Of a stretch of DNA of 64,000 nt, positions 17,897 through 26,052 are shown piece by piece. The position numbers and the translations under genes were made by a program. The notes below the pieces were generated by a model. That model was not told the origin of the DNA. It ran no database searches and was given only the letters and a program-made list of their open reading frames with translations. The first letter of the stretch is position 1. Each line of letters starts with the position of its first letter. The stretch lies in NCBI GenBank assembly GCA_017544525.1, contig JAFYEA010000009.1, positions 1-64,000 on the forward strand. Direction: 5' to 3'. The DNA comes from Bacilli bacterium (lineage in GTDB: Bacteria; Bacillota_I; Bacilli_A; RF39; UBA660).

Positions 17897-18505
17897 TTAC
17901 CTCCATATATAACCATTATCAGTTACTCTTTTATTTAATGTTAATTTTCTTATTGAACAATTACTAGGTAATTCTTCATCATAAAACCATTTAGCATCTT
18001 TTTCTAATAATCTCATGGTAAGTAGCCTTAATGATGTACCATGACCAACTATATACATACAATCGCAATCGCTAGAATAAATCATATTTTCTAATACTTT
18101 AACTCTCATATATACATCATATGGAGACTCTCCTTTATAATGCCTGGTTACAAATTTTTGATCATATGTCATACCGTCTCTTGAAACAAAACAATTATTA
18201 TCGTCAACATATAACCATTCACTTTTTGGCTTACATTCATTAAAACCCATATCTAATTCATGAACATTATCTACAATATTTATTTTAAGTTGTAAAGCAT
18301 CACTAAAATATAATGATGTTTGAATAGTTCTTATAGTATTACTAGATAACAAAATGTTATTTAAAGATTTATCAAATACTGCTCTTTTAACAAACAATGA
18401 TGCATTTTTTGCCGCCAAATTACCATCATCATTTAATTTGTAAAAGTAATCTTCACAAGTCCCATTTCTATTAATTTGTCCATGTCTAATTAGATATATT
18501 TCCAT
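17897..18505 (-). CDS. Histidine phosphatase superfamily protein
   Basis: A 202-residue phosphoglycerate-mutase-like phosphatase. The phospho-acceptor motif is LIRHGQ (His8). The second motif VHELDMGFNE supplies the acidic residue, and the late catalytic His is in VGHGTSLRLL. The insertion of a Cys-rich DDNNCF and SDCDC region is not usual. The substrate cannot be assigned. Cobalamin-type alpha-ribazole phosphatases and sugar phosphatases look similar. The start overlaps the radical SAM gene by 20 nt, with AGGTAAAA as the ribosome site. Confidence 0.85.
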   Translation of the reverse strand: MEIYLIRHGQINRNGTCEDYFYKLNDDGNLAAKNASLFVKRAVFDKSLNNILLSSNTIRTIQTSLYFSDALQLKINIVDNVHELDMGFNECKPKSEWLYVDDNNCFVSRDGMTYDQKFVTRHYKGESPYDVYMRVKVLENMIYSSDCDCMYIVGHGTSLRLLTMRLLEKDAKWFYDEELPSNCSIRKLTLNKRVTDNGYIWR

Positions 18506-19511
18506 TTTTACCTACCAATTTTTCATCACTACTTGTCATATATTTATCACCGTTAAAGTTTAATATTTTTTTGTTATTATCTTTTAAAATAGCTAACTTA
18601 CATCTATTGCATAAAAAGTTTTTAGGGCATTTTTCTTTGCCTAGTACTATTCTTCTTATTTGTTTAGCTTTATCACTATTCCATACTTCTTCAATAGTAT
18701 TTTCATTAATATTACCAATGATTACTTCATGCTCCCAATCCTGTGAGCATAAAACAACATCTCCATTTGAATAAATGCAACACCTTTCATATGGTCTATT
18801 TAAAGAACATCCTATTACTTCCATAGAATCTGTTTTAGCTAAATCATTTTTCATAATTTTAACTTTTCCACATCTATCTAAGAAACCAAAGAAATGAACT
18901 TTGGGTTTATCAAATAATTCATCAAGTCCTTCTTTTATTTCTTCTGCATTAAGTGTTGGTAATAAAACTACTATTAATTCAATATCTAATTTGTTATTTG
19001 CTTTTCTATTTGCATTTAATAAATATCTAACTTTTTCTACATTTTGTTCAAAATTTAATCCTGTCATTAATTCTTCATATAGTTTTTTGTTATGACCAAA
19101 AAAACTAACTCTAAAATCTTGTATTAAATCTTCATCAATAATAGTATCTAAATCTTCAAGTTTCCAATTAGATATATTAGTTGATACTTCCACTGTAATA
19201 TTGCTCTTTCTTATTTTCCTTAATATTTTAATCATTCTTTTATCAAAAGATGGTTCATTATTTAAATAAGGAATTACTCTTTCCACTTCATCTTTATGAT
19301 TTGCTATTTCATCTAATAATTTATTTAATACTTTATCATTCATTCTAGTTGGTTTAATATTCAAACTTTTATAAGGGCATACAATACAATTACCATTACA
19401 AAATGATTGTGTTTGTATTTCAATTATTTTAGGAAATGATGAATTAATTAAATCATTAGATCTTTTTATTGCTTTTTCTAATCTATCAGTATCCAATTGT
19501 ATTACCTCCAT
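18486..19511 (-). CDS. Radical SAM/SPASM protein
   Basis: A 341-residue radical SAM enzyme. The 4Fe-4S site is C38-NGN-C42-IV-C45. The C-terminal SPASM-type region contains GCSLN, ERCCIYSNGDVVLCSQDW and CPKNFLCNRCKLA, enough Cys for auxiliary clusters. SPASM enzymes often modify peptides or carbohydrates. No precursor peptide was found in the operon, so a small-molecule substrate is possible. The start is uncertain. The ATG at 19511 overlaps the SDR gene by 26 nt and has a poor ribosome site, while a TTG at 19496 sits 8 nt after a strong GGAGG. Confidence 0.88.
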   Translation of the reverse strand: MEVIQLDTDRLEKAIKRSNDLINSSFPKIIEIQTQSFCNGNCIVCPYKSLNIKPTRMNDKVLNKLLDEIANHKDEVERVIPYLNNEPSFDKRMIKILRKIRKSNITVEVSTNISNWKLEDLDTIIDEDLIQDFRVSFFGHNKKLYEELMTGLNFEQNVEKVRYLLNANRKANNKLDIELIVVLLPTLNAEEIKEGLDELFDKPKVHFFGFLDRCGKVKIMKNDLAKTDSMEVIGCSLNRPYERCCIYSNGDVVLCSQDWEHEVIIGNINENTIEEVWNSDKAKQIRRIVLGKEKCPKNFLCNRCKLAILKDNNKKILNFNGDKYMTSSDEKLVGKNGNISN

Positions 19512-20202
19512 CCATAACTATTTCTTCTCCAGTAATTAAAGTGTTAGTACTAGTAAATTCATAAATAAAGTTTGCTATTTCATTAGCAGTGCCTATTCTT
19601 TTAATTGGAATATTATTTTCAATTTTTTCAATTTTTTCATTATCCATATTTGAATTCATATTACTTATAAACATACCTGGAGATATTTGATTAAATAAAA
19701 TATTATATTTACCATGTTCATATGCAAGTTGCTTTACTAATTGAGTTTGCATTCCTTTTGATAAAACGTAATACAAACTTCCTATATTCTTTCTTTCTAA
19801 AAGATTACTTCCTATTAAGACAATGTTTGTTATTTTAGATTCTTTTAAATATTCAAATATTGATTTATAAATATTCAAAAAACCTGTTACGTTAATCTTA
19901 ATATTATTAAATAATTCTTCTTCATTATAATTTTCAATATCTACTTTATAATATATTCCAGGAGCATAAATAATAGATACTTGAGAATCAGAATTAACAT
20001 GCCCTTTTAATTCTTTTTTCAATTCTAAGAATTTTTTTTCAACAGTAAGATCATATTTTAAAGGCATTAACTTTTTGTTATATATAGAAATTTTATGACT
20101 ATTGTATAAAGCATATACTGTATAATCATTATCAAGATACTTCTTAATAAGTTCACTACCTAAACTACCACTAGATCCTACTATTAATGCTATTCTTTTC
20201 AT
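19486..20202 (-). CDS. Short-chain dehydrogenase/reductase
   Basis: A 238-residue SDR. The cofactor motif is VGSSGSLGSELI (G9-x-x-G12-x-x-G15), the active-site motif YYVLSKG gives Tyr-x-x-x-Lys, and the C-terminal segment is NQISPGMF ... ITGEEIVMDGG. It reduces a carbonyl or oxidises an alcohol with NAD(P)H. The substrate is unknown and probably particular to this pathway rather than fatty-acid synthesis, since no fab genes are near. It is the first gene of the eight-gene operon, with GGGAGGTTAAT before the ATG and a mapped promoter upstream. Confidence 0.88.
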   Translation of the reverse strand: MKRIALIVGSSGSLGSELIKKYLDNDYTVYALYNSHKISIYNKKLMPLKYDLTVEKKFLELKKELKGHVNSDSQVSIIYAPGIYYKVDIENYNEEELFNNIKINVTGFLNIYKSIFEYLKESKITNIVLIGSNLLERKNIGSLYYVLSKGMQTQLVKQLAYEHGKYNILFNQISPGMFISNMNSNMDNEKIEKIENNIPIKRIGTANEIANFIYEFTSTNTLITGEEIVMDGGNTIGY

Positions 20203-20220
20203 ATTAACCTCCCTATATTA

Positions 20221-20250
20221 TTAAACGATTATTTGTTTATTCTTTTTCAT
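20221..20250 (-). CDS. Nine-residue leader ORF before the eight-gene operon
   Basis: MKKNKQIIV, then TAA, with a GGGGGAG ribosome site about 9 nt upstream. It lies between the operon promoter and the SDR gene. It may be a leader peptide or chance; no terminator-antiterminator pair is evident after it. Confidence 0.3.
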   Translation of the reverse strand: MKKNKQIIV

Positions 20251-20271
20251 TCCCTATCTCCCCCTATCTTA

Positions 20272-20280
20272 ATTATAGCA
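20272..20280 (-). promoter_or_regulatory. Extended -10 promoter of the eight-gene operon
   Basis: TGCTATAAT on the minus strand, about 70 nt before the SDR start. The identical nine bases occur at 32935-32943 before another gene. No good -35 box is seen at 16-18 nt, which fits a promoter needing an activator such as the LysR-type protein encoded upstream (inference). Confidence 0.6.
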
Positions 20281-20372
20281 CACTTGTTGTTCTTTAACAC
20301 ATACTATAAATCAAAGGTAAAAATTTGAAAAATACATTTTTTTCATTAAAAATATAAATTATTAAAAAGGGC

Positions 20373-20408
20373 AAAAAAAACACTTATATTATTTTTAACA
20401 TAAGTGTT
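20373..20408 (-). terminator. Second terminator after the viperin-like/LysR gene
   Basis: Stem AACACTTAT / ATAAGTGTT (20379-20408) followed by eight T on the minus strand. It isolates the CYTH/radical-SAM-LysR transcript from the operon below. Confidence 0.85.
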
Positions 20409-20434
20409 ATATAATTAACTATAAGTTATATATG

Positions 20435-20467
20435 GTATAAAAAAATAAATGCATAAGCATTTATTTT
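20435..20467 (-). terminator. First terminator of the viperin-like/LysR gene
   Basis: Eleven-base-pair stem around AAATGC / GCATTT (20442-20467) with a T run on the minus strand. It overlaps the stop codon. Confidence 0.75.
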
Positions 20468-22140
20468 AAATAATTATCTATAAACATCTTAGGAATATTT
20501 GTTAAATATTTATCTATATAAACTAGATTAATAGTGACACTAGGAAGTTTTTCATTTAGTTTTATTTCTTCTAATATACCTTCCTCTAATTCTCTTTTAA
20601 TGACTTCCTTTAATATATAACCAATTCCTAAATCTTGCATAATACACTCTTTTATCATTTCTGATGTTTCAATAGCTATAACATTTTTAAATTTAGCATC
20701 TGAATTAAATGCAAGGTCATTTAATTTCTTTCTATGATAGCTATGAGCCACAGGTAATATAAGAGGATAGTTTTCCAAATCTCCAATACTATTAATAGAC
20801 ATACTATAATTATGTTCTTTTAAACTTGCAAAACAATGTTCAAACTCACCTAATTCTTCTATATTCAATATTTTTTCATTTTCTTTAATTGGGGATGTAT
20901 CAATGCAAAAATCTAATTCATGATTTTCAAGCATTCTCATTAAATCGGCTGTTGATCTAGATATAATTGATATTTCTATTTGAGGATAATCTAAGTGAAA
21001 TTTTTTTATCTTATTAAACAAGTAGAATGAAGCAATATGACTAGGTGCTCCTACTATTAACTTTCCTCTATAGAAGTTATTTGCTTCCATCATACTTCTT
21101 TCACCAGTTTTAATACTATTATAAGCATCTTCTACATATTTATATAATTCTTTACCTTTATCTGTTAAACTCATACCATTTATATTTCGATAAAATAAAA
21201 CTACATCTAATTCTTCTTCTAATTTCTTTATAGATTTAGATATTGCTGGTTGTGATATTAACATCTTTTTAGACGCTAATGATAAACTACCATATTGAGC
21301 AACTTGAAAGAATATTTTATATAAATTTAAATTTGTATTTAAAAAGTTATTAATTTCAATTTGAGTATACTTACTTTTAGATATGGAATTTATATTTTTT
21401 AAATCTTTATACTTCTTTTGATTGTTTTTAGTTGTTTCAAGAATTCCTTCTTGACTCACTATATTTTTTTCATTCATTTCATCTATATTAACAACATTAA
21501 TTAAGAATGAAGAATCTTTATTATTAAACTCATCAGATATTTTAGCAAATTCTTCATCAGTTATTTCAAATCTACTAGATATATTACTAGACATCCCTCT
21601 AAACGGACAAAATCTAATTAATTTCCATCTATTAATCTCATTGTTTTTAAAATTATCTTTTAGCGAATTATATAAATTATCTATCCCATTTATAGTTTGA
21701 CTTGTAATTACACTATTTACTTCTATTTTAATATTTGGATATTCTTTTTTAATAATTGGAATTAATTTTGTAATATGTTCATAATGATTAGAACCTCTAC
21801 CTAAAAAATAGTTTTCTTCATCAGAACTCGAATCTATTGAAAAAGCAATTTTATCAACATATTCTAAATATTCATGTATATTATCTTTATTTAGCAAACT
21901 ACCATTAGTATTAAGTTTATTATAAATACCTCTATTCTTACATTCCTTCATTAATTCAACTAAATGAGGATAAAGTAATGGCTCACCACCTGCAAAAGTA
22001 ATTTTAGTAACATCTAATTTTATTAGGTTATCTAAAACATTAATATTGTCTTCTAAAGAAAGTTCAGTTAAGTTCTTTTCTCTAAAACAAAATCTACAGT
22101 TTCTATTGCATTTACTTGTAAGATTCCAACATACCTTCAT
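20461..22140 (-). CDS. Viperin-like radical SAM domain fused to a LysR-type regulator
   Basis: A 559-residue fusion in one uninterrupted frame. Residues 1-215 are a radical SAM domain: C11-x3-C15-x2-C18 followed by F-R, FAGGEPLL (49-56), LNTNGSLL, then D103-S ... DEEN ... G114-R-G116, N142-S-V-I145, R171-W-K173 and FEITDEEF (191-198). These spaced motifs match viperin (which turns CTP into ddhCTP) better than generic radical SAM enzymes. The viperin C-terminal region is not evident. Residues 270-559 are a complete LysR regulator: helix-turn-helix SLSLASKKMLISQPAISKSIKKLEEEL (two parts: SLSLASKKMLISQ and PAISKSIKKLEEEL), then an effector domain. GAGGTTTTAAT precedes the ATG, 1 nt after the CYTH gene. 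Confidence 0.72.
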   Translation of the reverse strand: MKVCWNLTSKCNRNCRFCFREKNLTELSLEDNINVLDNLIKLDVTKITFAGGEPLLYPHLVELMKECKNRGIYNKLNTNGSLLNKDNIHEYLEYVDKIAFSIDSSSDEENYFLGRGSNHYEHITKLIPIIKKEYPNIKIEVNSVITSQTINGIDNLYNSLKDNFKNNEINRWKLIRFCPFRGMSSNISSRFEITDEEFAKISDEFNNKDSSFLINVVNIDEMNEKNIVSQEGILETTKNNQKKYKDLKNINSISKSKYTQIEINNFLNTNLNLYKIFFQVAQYGSLSLASKKMLISQPAISKSIKKLEEELDVVLFYRNINGMSLTDKGKELYKYVEDAYNSIKTGERSMMEANNFYRGKLIVGAPSHIASFYLFNKIKKFHLDYPQIEISIISRSTADLMRMLENHELDFCIDTSPIKENEKILNIEELGEFEHCFASLKEHNYSMSINSIGDLENYPLILPVAHSYHRKKLNDLAFNSDAKFKNVIAIETSEMIKECIMQDLGIGYILKEVIKRELEEGILEEIKLNEKLPSVTINLVYIDKYLTNIPKMFIDNYLK

Positions 22141-22141
22141 A

Positions 22142-22678
22142 TTAAAACCTCAATTCTTTTATATCCATAATATTAATTCCATATATTTCTTCATAAATAC
22201 TAGTAACATCATATGTAGTTATTTTAGAAGTATCAAGATTTAATCTTTCAATCATTTTTTTAACATCATCACTATTCTTTCCTTCTATTTCTACATATGT
22301 TGGTATTAAAGGCCAAGTATCAATATCAAATTCTACACCATCTAATACATAAGAAGTTCTATCATTTTCTTGGTAATTTCTAGGAATATATCCAAGTTCA
22401 TTAAGTATTTGATTTGTTTGTTCAAAATCGGATACTTCAACTTCTAATTCATGATTACCACCAATTTCATTTTTATCAATAATTTTTTTAATAGTCAAAG
22501 TTGTCTTTTCACCATTAGTTCTTAATCTTATCCATTTATTCTCTACTTTAGGATTAAAATCATAAACATATCTTTTTTGATGAAAATCACCAATCTTAGT
22601 TGCATTATTCATTTCTAACAACTTAATAAAAGCTTCCTTATCGATTTCTAAAAGTGTACATTCATATTCAATATGCAT
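22142..22678 (-). CDS. CYTH domain protein (class IV adenylate cyclase / triphosphatase family)
   Basis: A protein of 178 residues matching a single CYTH triphosphate tunnel domain: IEYECT at the start (the E-x-E part of E-x-E-x-K is kept, Thr stands at the Lys position), WIRLRTNGEKTTLTIKK, HELEVEVSDFEQ, and FDIDTWPLIPTYVEIEG. Known members hydrolyse inorganic or organic triphosphates or make cAMP. Start at 22678, with AGAGGTGAT upstream, is preferred over an earlier ATG lying inside the promoter. It is the first gene of the two-gene operon with the radical SAM-LysR fusion, so a triphosphate substrate or signal shared by both is plausible (inference). Confidence 0.85.
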   Translation of the reverse strand: MHIEYECTLLEIDKEAFIKLLEMNNATKIGDFHQKRYVYDFNPKVENKWIRLRTNGEKTTLTIKKIIDKNEIGGNHELEVEVSDFEQTNQILNELGYIPRNYQENDRTSYVLDGVEFDIDTWPLIPTYVEIEGKNSDDVKKMIERLNLDTSKITTYDVTSIYEEIYGINIMDIKELRF

Positions 22679-22703
22679 ACTATCACCTCTAATATTAAAA
22701 TAT

Positions 22704-22732
22704 ATCTTATACTTAAAAATTATATTTGTCAA
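22704..22732 (-). promoter_or_regulatory. Promoter of the CYTH / radical SAM-LysR operon
   Basis: A perfect -35 TTGACA (22727-22732), a 17-nt spacer, and a weak -10 TAAGAT (22704-22709) on the minus strand, 25 nt before the CYTH start. Confidence 0.6.
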
Positions 22733-22768
22733 CACATATATAACTTTTATTTATATTATTTAATTAAT

Positions 22769-22797
22769 AAAAAAGAAACATTTTTCGAATGCTTCTT
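22769..22797 (-). terminator. Intrinsic terminator of the multi-TM protein gene
   Basis: Stem AAGAAGCATT / AATGTTTCTT on the minus strand (one G-U pair), followed by a T run. Confidence 0.75.
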
Positions 22798-22806
22798 AAA
22801 TATAAA

Positions 22807-23763
22807 TTATTGATTTTGCCTTGGTGGTTGAGGTATTGAATAATCTATTGTTTCTTCGACCATAGGTGCAGGATTGGAAATTACCGGTGATTGATTACTA
22901 ACACTAGTTGCTGATTGTAGCTCCTCAATTTGATTTTCTACAGCAGCTTCTTCTTTCTTAATAGGTTCTTCTATAACTTGTTGATTATTATTCTCAACTG
23001 GTTGTTCAATATTAACTGTTTCTGTTTGAACATTGTTTTCAACTGGTTGTTCATTGTTAATAACACCAGATTGATTACCGATTGTTCCATTCAATGTTTG
23101 GTTGTTGTGTGCTAATCTATTATTGATTATGTCAGCATATGGATTTGTTTGTACTTCTAAATATGTATCTGAGAATTCTAAAATAACAAACAGTGCCATA
23201 AATAGCATACAAGTATCATTTGCAATCAAAGAAATACTACTTAGTTTTGCTATATCTGTAGTTCTCCAAATTAATATAATAGTTGTTAAAGCATATACTA
23301 AAGCAGCAATGTATGCAAGTATTTTAAATGTGTGAGCTTTCTCACTATGTTTTTCTATACTAATTAAATTAATAATTGTCATATTTTGGAATAATAACAC
23401 TAAACATTCAGAAAGTCTAACAAATTTAGTATATCTTGCCATTTTTTCATATACAGACGTATAGTTACTAATTGTTAAATTTGTGCTTAAAGATTTAACA
23501 TTTATATAATAAAGAATAATAATAAATATATAAATTGCTATACTAATAAATCCAACAATAGATATTCCAGATTCATTTTTATTTCTATCATAATAGAACA
23601 AAATTGCTGGTAAAGAGCATACACTTGCGATTTGCGCTATTAATAAAATTATATTTCCAAAAGTACTATCTGATTTTATTTCTGTTCCAAATAAATTTAA
23701 TAATCTAAAAATAATACTTATTATTAAAAATATAACTATAATATAACCAATTTTTTTCTTCAT
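22807..23763 (-). CDS. Multi-pass membrane protein with Gln/Asn/Glu/Pro-rich tail
   Basis: A 318-residue protein of unknown function. Residues 1-205 contain about six hydrophobic helices. Residues 210-318 are a low-complexity tail rich in Asn, Gln, Glu, Val and Pro, containing two copies of EQPVENN and ending in PQPPRQNQ. The tail is probably disordered and on one face of the membrane. Similar architectures occur in proteins of AT-rich gut Firmicutes without known role. The start follows AGGAGTGGAAG. Confidence 0.6.
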   Translation of the reverse strand: MKKKIGYIIVIFLIISIIFRLLNLFGTEIKSDSTFGNIILLIAQIASVCSLPAILFYYDRNKNESGISIVGFISIAIYIFIIILYYINVKSLSTNLTISNYTSVYEKMARYTKFVRLSECLVLLFQNMTIINLISIEKHSEKAHTFKILAYIAALVYALTTIILIWRTTDIAKLSSISLIANDTCMLFMALFVILEFSDTYLEVQTNPYADIINNRLAHNNQTLNGTIGNQSGVINNEQPVENNVQTETVNIEQPVENNNQQVIEEPIKKEEAAVENQIEELQSATSVSNQSPVISNPAPMVEETIDYSIPQPPRQNQ

Positions 23764-23782
23764 AATTTACTTCCACTCCTAA

Positions 23783-25138
23783 TTAACTTAAATATTCCAT
23801 TATTTCTTTGGCAGCTTTTTTGCCTGCTTCCATAGCTAGAATAACAGTAGCAGAACCAGTTACAGCATCTCCACCAGCAAATACATTTGATAAAGATGTT
23901 TTGCTTTCTTCAACAACAATTAAACCTTTTTCATTTAATTTAATTTTACTATTCTTTAAAGCTTCGTGATTAGGGTCTGTTCCAAGGGCCATTACTACCA
24001 TATCACAATCCACTTTATGAAGTGATCCTTCTTTTTCTGTAACACTTCTTCTACCATCTTCCCCTGGTTCTCCCAAAACCATATCTATTACTTCCATTCC
24101 AATAACACTATTATTTTCATCAGTTAAAATTCTCTTAGGATTTTGAAGTAAATCAAATTTAACCCCTTCTTCTTTAGCATGCTCGACTTCTAATTTTCTT
24201 GCTGGTAATTCTTCTTCACCTCTTCTATACATTATGTGTGCATCTATTCCTAACCTCTTTAATGATCTAACTGAATCCATAGCAACATTTCCAGCACCAA
24301 TTACATATGCAATTTTTGCTTTCTTAATAGGAGTCTTTGCCTTATCTTTATATGCACCCATTAAATTAATTCGAGTTAATATTTCATTAGCAGAAAACAC
24401 TTCATTAGCATCTTCTCCTTCAATATTCATAAATCTAGCTAAACCTGCTCCTGTTCCTAGAAATACTGCATCAAATTTATCTTGTAATTCATCTAATGTA
24501 ATAGCATTTCCAACAGGAACATCAGTTAATATCTTAACACCTAATTTCTTTAAATTATTTACTTCTTGCTCCACTATTTTTTTAGGTAATCTAAACTCAG
24601 GAATTCCATATGTAAGTACCCCTCCTGCTTTTTGTAATACTTCATATATCGTAACTTCATATCCATTTTTAGCTAAATCTCCAGCACAAGTAAGACCAGC
24701 AGGTCCAGAACCTACGATAGCAACTTTTTTTCCATTACTTTTAATTTTCTTTGTTGAATCATAATTATTTAATAAAGCATTATCAGCAACGTATCTTTCT
24801 AGAGTACCTATAGATATAGCATCTCCTTTAATTCCTCTAATACACATTTTTTCACATTGCTTTTCTTGCGGACATACTCTTCCACATATAGCAGGTAATG
24901 ATGATGATTCGCTAATTACTTCATATGCTTTTTTCAAGTTATTTTCTCTTATTTCTTTAATAAATGAAGGAATTTGAATATTAACTGGACATCCAGTAAC
25001 ACATCTAGGATTCTTACATTGAAGACATCTGTTTGCTTCTTTTAACGCTTCTTTTTCATTATATCCAAGTTCAACTTCATCAAAATTTTTAACTCTTTTT
25101 TCTGGCAATTGAACTCTACATTTTACTTTTTCATCCAT
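23783..25138 (-). CDS. NfnB/GltD-like NADPH oxidoreductase
   Basis: A 451-residue flavoprotein. The N-terminal Fe-S motifs CLQCKNPRCVTGCPVN and CGRVCPQEKQCEKMC are followed by an FAD site VAIVGSGPAGLT and an NADPH site VIGAGNVAMDS, with a C-terminal ATGD-like segment FAGGDAVTG. Alone it would be called glutamate synthase small chain, but no large subunit is near. The gene 1 nt upstream is the partner of ferredoxin:NADP oxidoreductase (Nfn/SudAB). It therefore probably transfers electrons between NADH, NADPH and ferredoxin. AGGAGGATTAAA precedes the ATG. Confidence 0.85.
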   Translation of the reverse strand: MDEKVKCRVQLPEKRVKNFDEVELGYNEKEALKEANRCLQCKNPRCVTGCPVNIQIPSFIKEIRENNLKKAYEVISESSSLPAICGRVCPQEKQCEKMCIRGIKGDAISIGTLERYVADNALLNNYDSTKKIKSNGKKVAIVGSGPAGLTCAGDLAKNGYEVTIYEVLQKAGGVLTYGIPEFRLPKKIVEQEVNNLKKLGVKILTDVPVGNAITLDELQDKFDAVFLGTGAGLARFMNIEGEDANEVFSANEILTRINLMGAYKDKAKTPIKKAKIAYVIGAGNVAMDSVRSLKRLGIDAHIMYRRGEEELPARKLEVEHAKEEGVKFDLLQNPKRILTDENNSVIGMEVIDMVLGEPGEDGRRSVTEKEGSLHKVDCDMVVMALGTDPNHEALKNSKIKLNEKGLIVVEESKTSLSNVFAGGDAVTGSATVILAMEAGKKAAKEIMEYLS

Positions 25139-25139
25139 T

Positions 25140-25982
25140 TTAATCCTCCTTAGATAGTCTTTCTTCCATTTCCATCATCTTAATCTTTTCTTCATTTTGA
25201 TATATTGTCATTCTTTTTAAAGCTGATTCAAAATTAATCTTATGACCGTCAAACTCAGGCCCATGAATACATGCAAATTTTGGTTTACCATCTACTTCAC
25301 ATCTACACGCACCACACATTCCACTACCATCAACCATAATTGGATTCATACTTACTATTGTTTTAACACTATACTTTTTAGTTAAATCACATACATTTTT
25401 CATCATAATAACAGGTCCTATACAAACACAAACATCATAATCTTTTATATGTTTTTCTAATATTGTAGTAACAAAACCTTTTATTCCAAAGCTGCCATCA
25501 TCAGTAGCATAGTGCACTTTTTTTGCAACTTTTTCAACTTTATCTCTTATTAATAATAAATTGGCACTTCTAGATCCATAAATAACATCAGTATCTATTC
25601 CATGTTCCTTTAAATATTTAATTTGTGGATATACTGGAGCAATACCAACACCTCCTGCTACATAAACTATTTTTTTCTTTTTAAATTTATCAATATTAGA
25701 ACATATTTCATTAGCATGACCAAATGGTCCAGATACACTAAATAATTCTTTTTTAGTATGTGATAATTCTAATGTAGAAGCACCTATTACTTGATATATA
25801 ACATACAATAAACCTTTTTCTTTATCTACATCATATATAGTAAGAGGAATTCTTTCACTATCTTCTTTAGCCATTAGTATAACAAATTGTCCAGGCATAA
25901 AATTATTAACAACATGTGGTGCTTCTATAAGCATTTCAAACGAATTAGGACTAATTTGTTTATTATATAAAACTTTATACAT
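25140..25982 (-). CDS. NfnA/SudB-like ferredoxin-NADP reductase subunit
   Basis: A 280-residue FAD/NAD-binding protein of the dihydroorotate dehydrogenase electron-transfer / SudB family. FAD-binding RIPLTIYD is followed by the NAD site YVAGGVGIAPVYP. A C-terminal 2Fe-2S motif GMCGACRCEVDGKPKFAC and the ending GPEFDGHKINF match the NfnA subunit. It is encoded 1 nt before the NfnB-like gene, as a two-gene unit. Role: flavin-based electron bifurcation between ferredoxin and pyridine nucleotides, known for the family. Bifurcation in this organism is inferred. Confidence 0.87.
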   Translation of the reverse strand: MYKVLYNKQISPNSFEMLIEAPHVVNNFMPGQFVILMAKEDSERIPLTIYDVDKEKGLLYVIYQVIGASTLELSHTKKELFSVSGPFGHANEICSNIDKFKKKKIVYVAGGVGIAPVYPQIKYLKEHGIDTDVIYGSRSANLLLIRDKVEKVAKKVHYATDDGSFGIKGFVTTILEKHIKDYDVCVCIGPVIMMKNVCDLTKKYSVKTIVSMNPIMVDGSGMCGACRCEVDGKPKFACIHGPEFDGHKINFESALKRMTIYQNEEKIKMMEMEERLSKED

Positions 25983-26024
25983 TTATCTTTCACCATCCTA
26001 CTATTATATTTTCCTATATTTGAT

Positions 26025-26052
26025 AAAAAAAAACAAGTACATAATACTTGTT
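26025..26052 (-). terminator. Intrinsic terminator of the signal peptidase gene
   Basis: Stem AACAAGTA / TACTTGTT (26032-26052) with a long T run on the minus strand. It begins at the stop codon. Confidence 0.85.

Noticed and set aside
13681..20280. PQQ, lasso-peptide or other known RiPP cluster
   Set aside because: The radical SAM, kinase-like and ATP-grasp content is suggestive, but there is no precursor peptide, no PqqD-type recognition domain seen and no leader peptidase in the operon.
20461..22140. Fusion explained by a frameshift or missed stop between two genes
   Set aside because: The frame is continuous through the linker, and I noticed no strong ribosome site at the LysR-like start (near residue 265). 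A true fusion is the simpler reading, though an assembly check is still sensible.
22930..23110. CRISPR-like or tandem DNA repeat
   Set aside because: The repetition comes from the EQPVENN-type low-complexity tail of a membrane protein; spacing and sequence are irregular.
24234..24764. 176-codon open frame on the plus strand
   Set aside because: It lies wholly opposite the NfnB/GltD-like gene, has no ribosome site and encodes no recognisable domain. It is a shadow of the real gene.
23783..25982. Glutamate synthase
   Set aside because: The small-chain-like protein has no large subunit nearby and is paired with a SudB/NfnA protein, so an Nfn-type oxidoreductase fits better.
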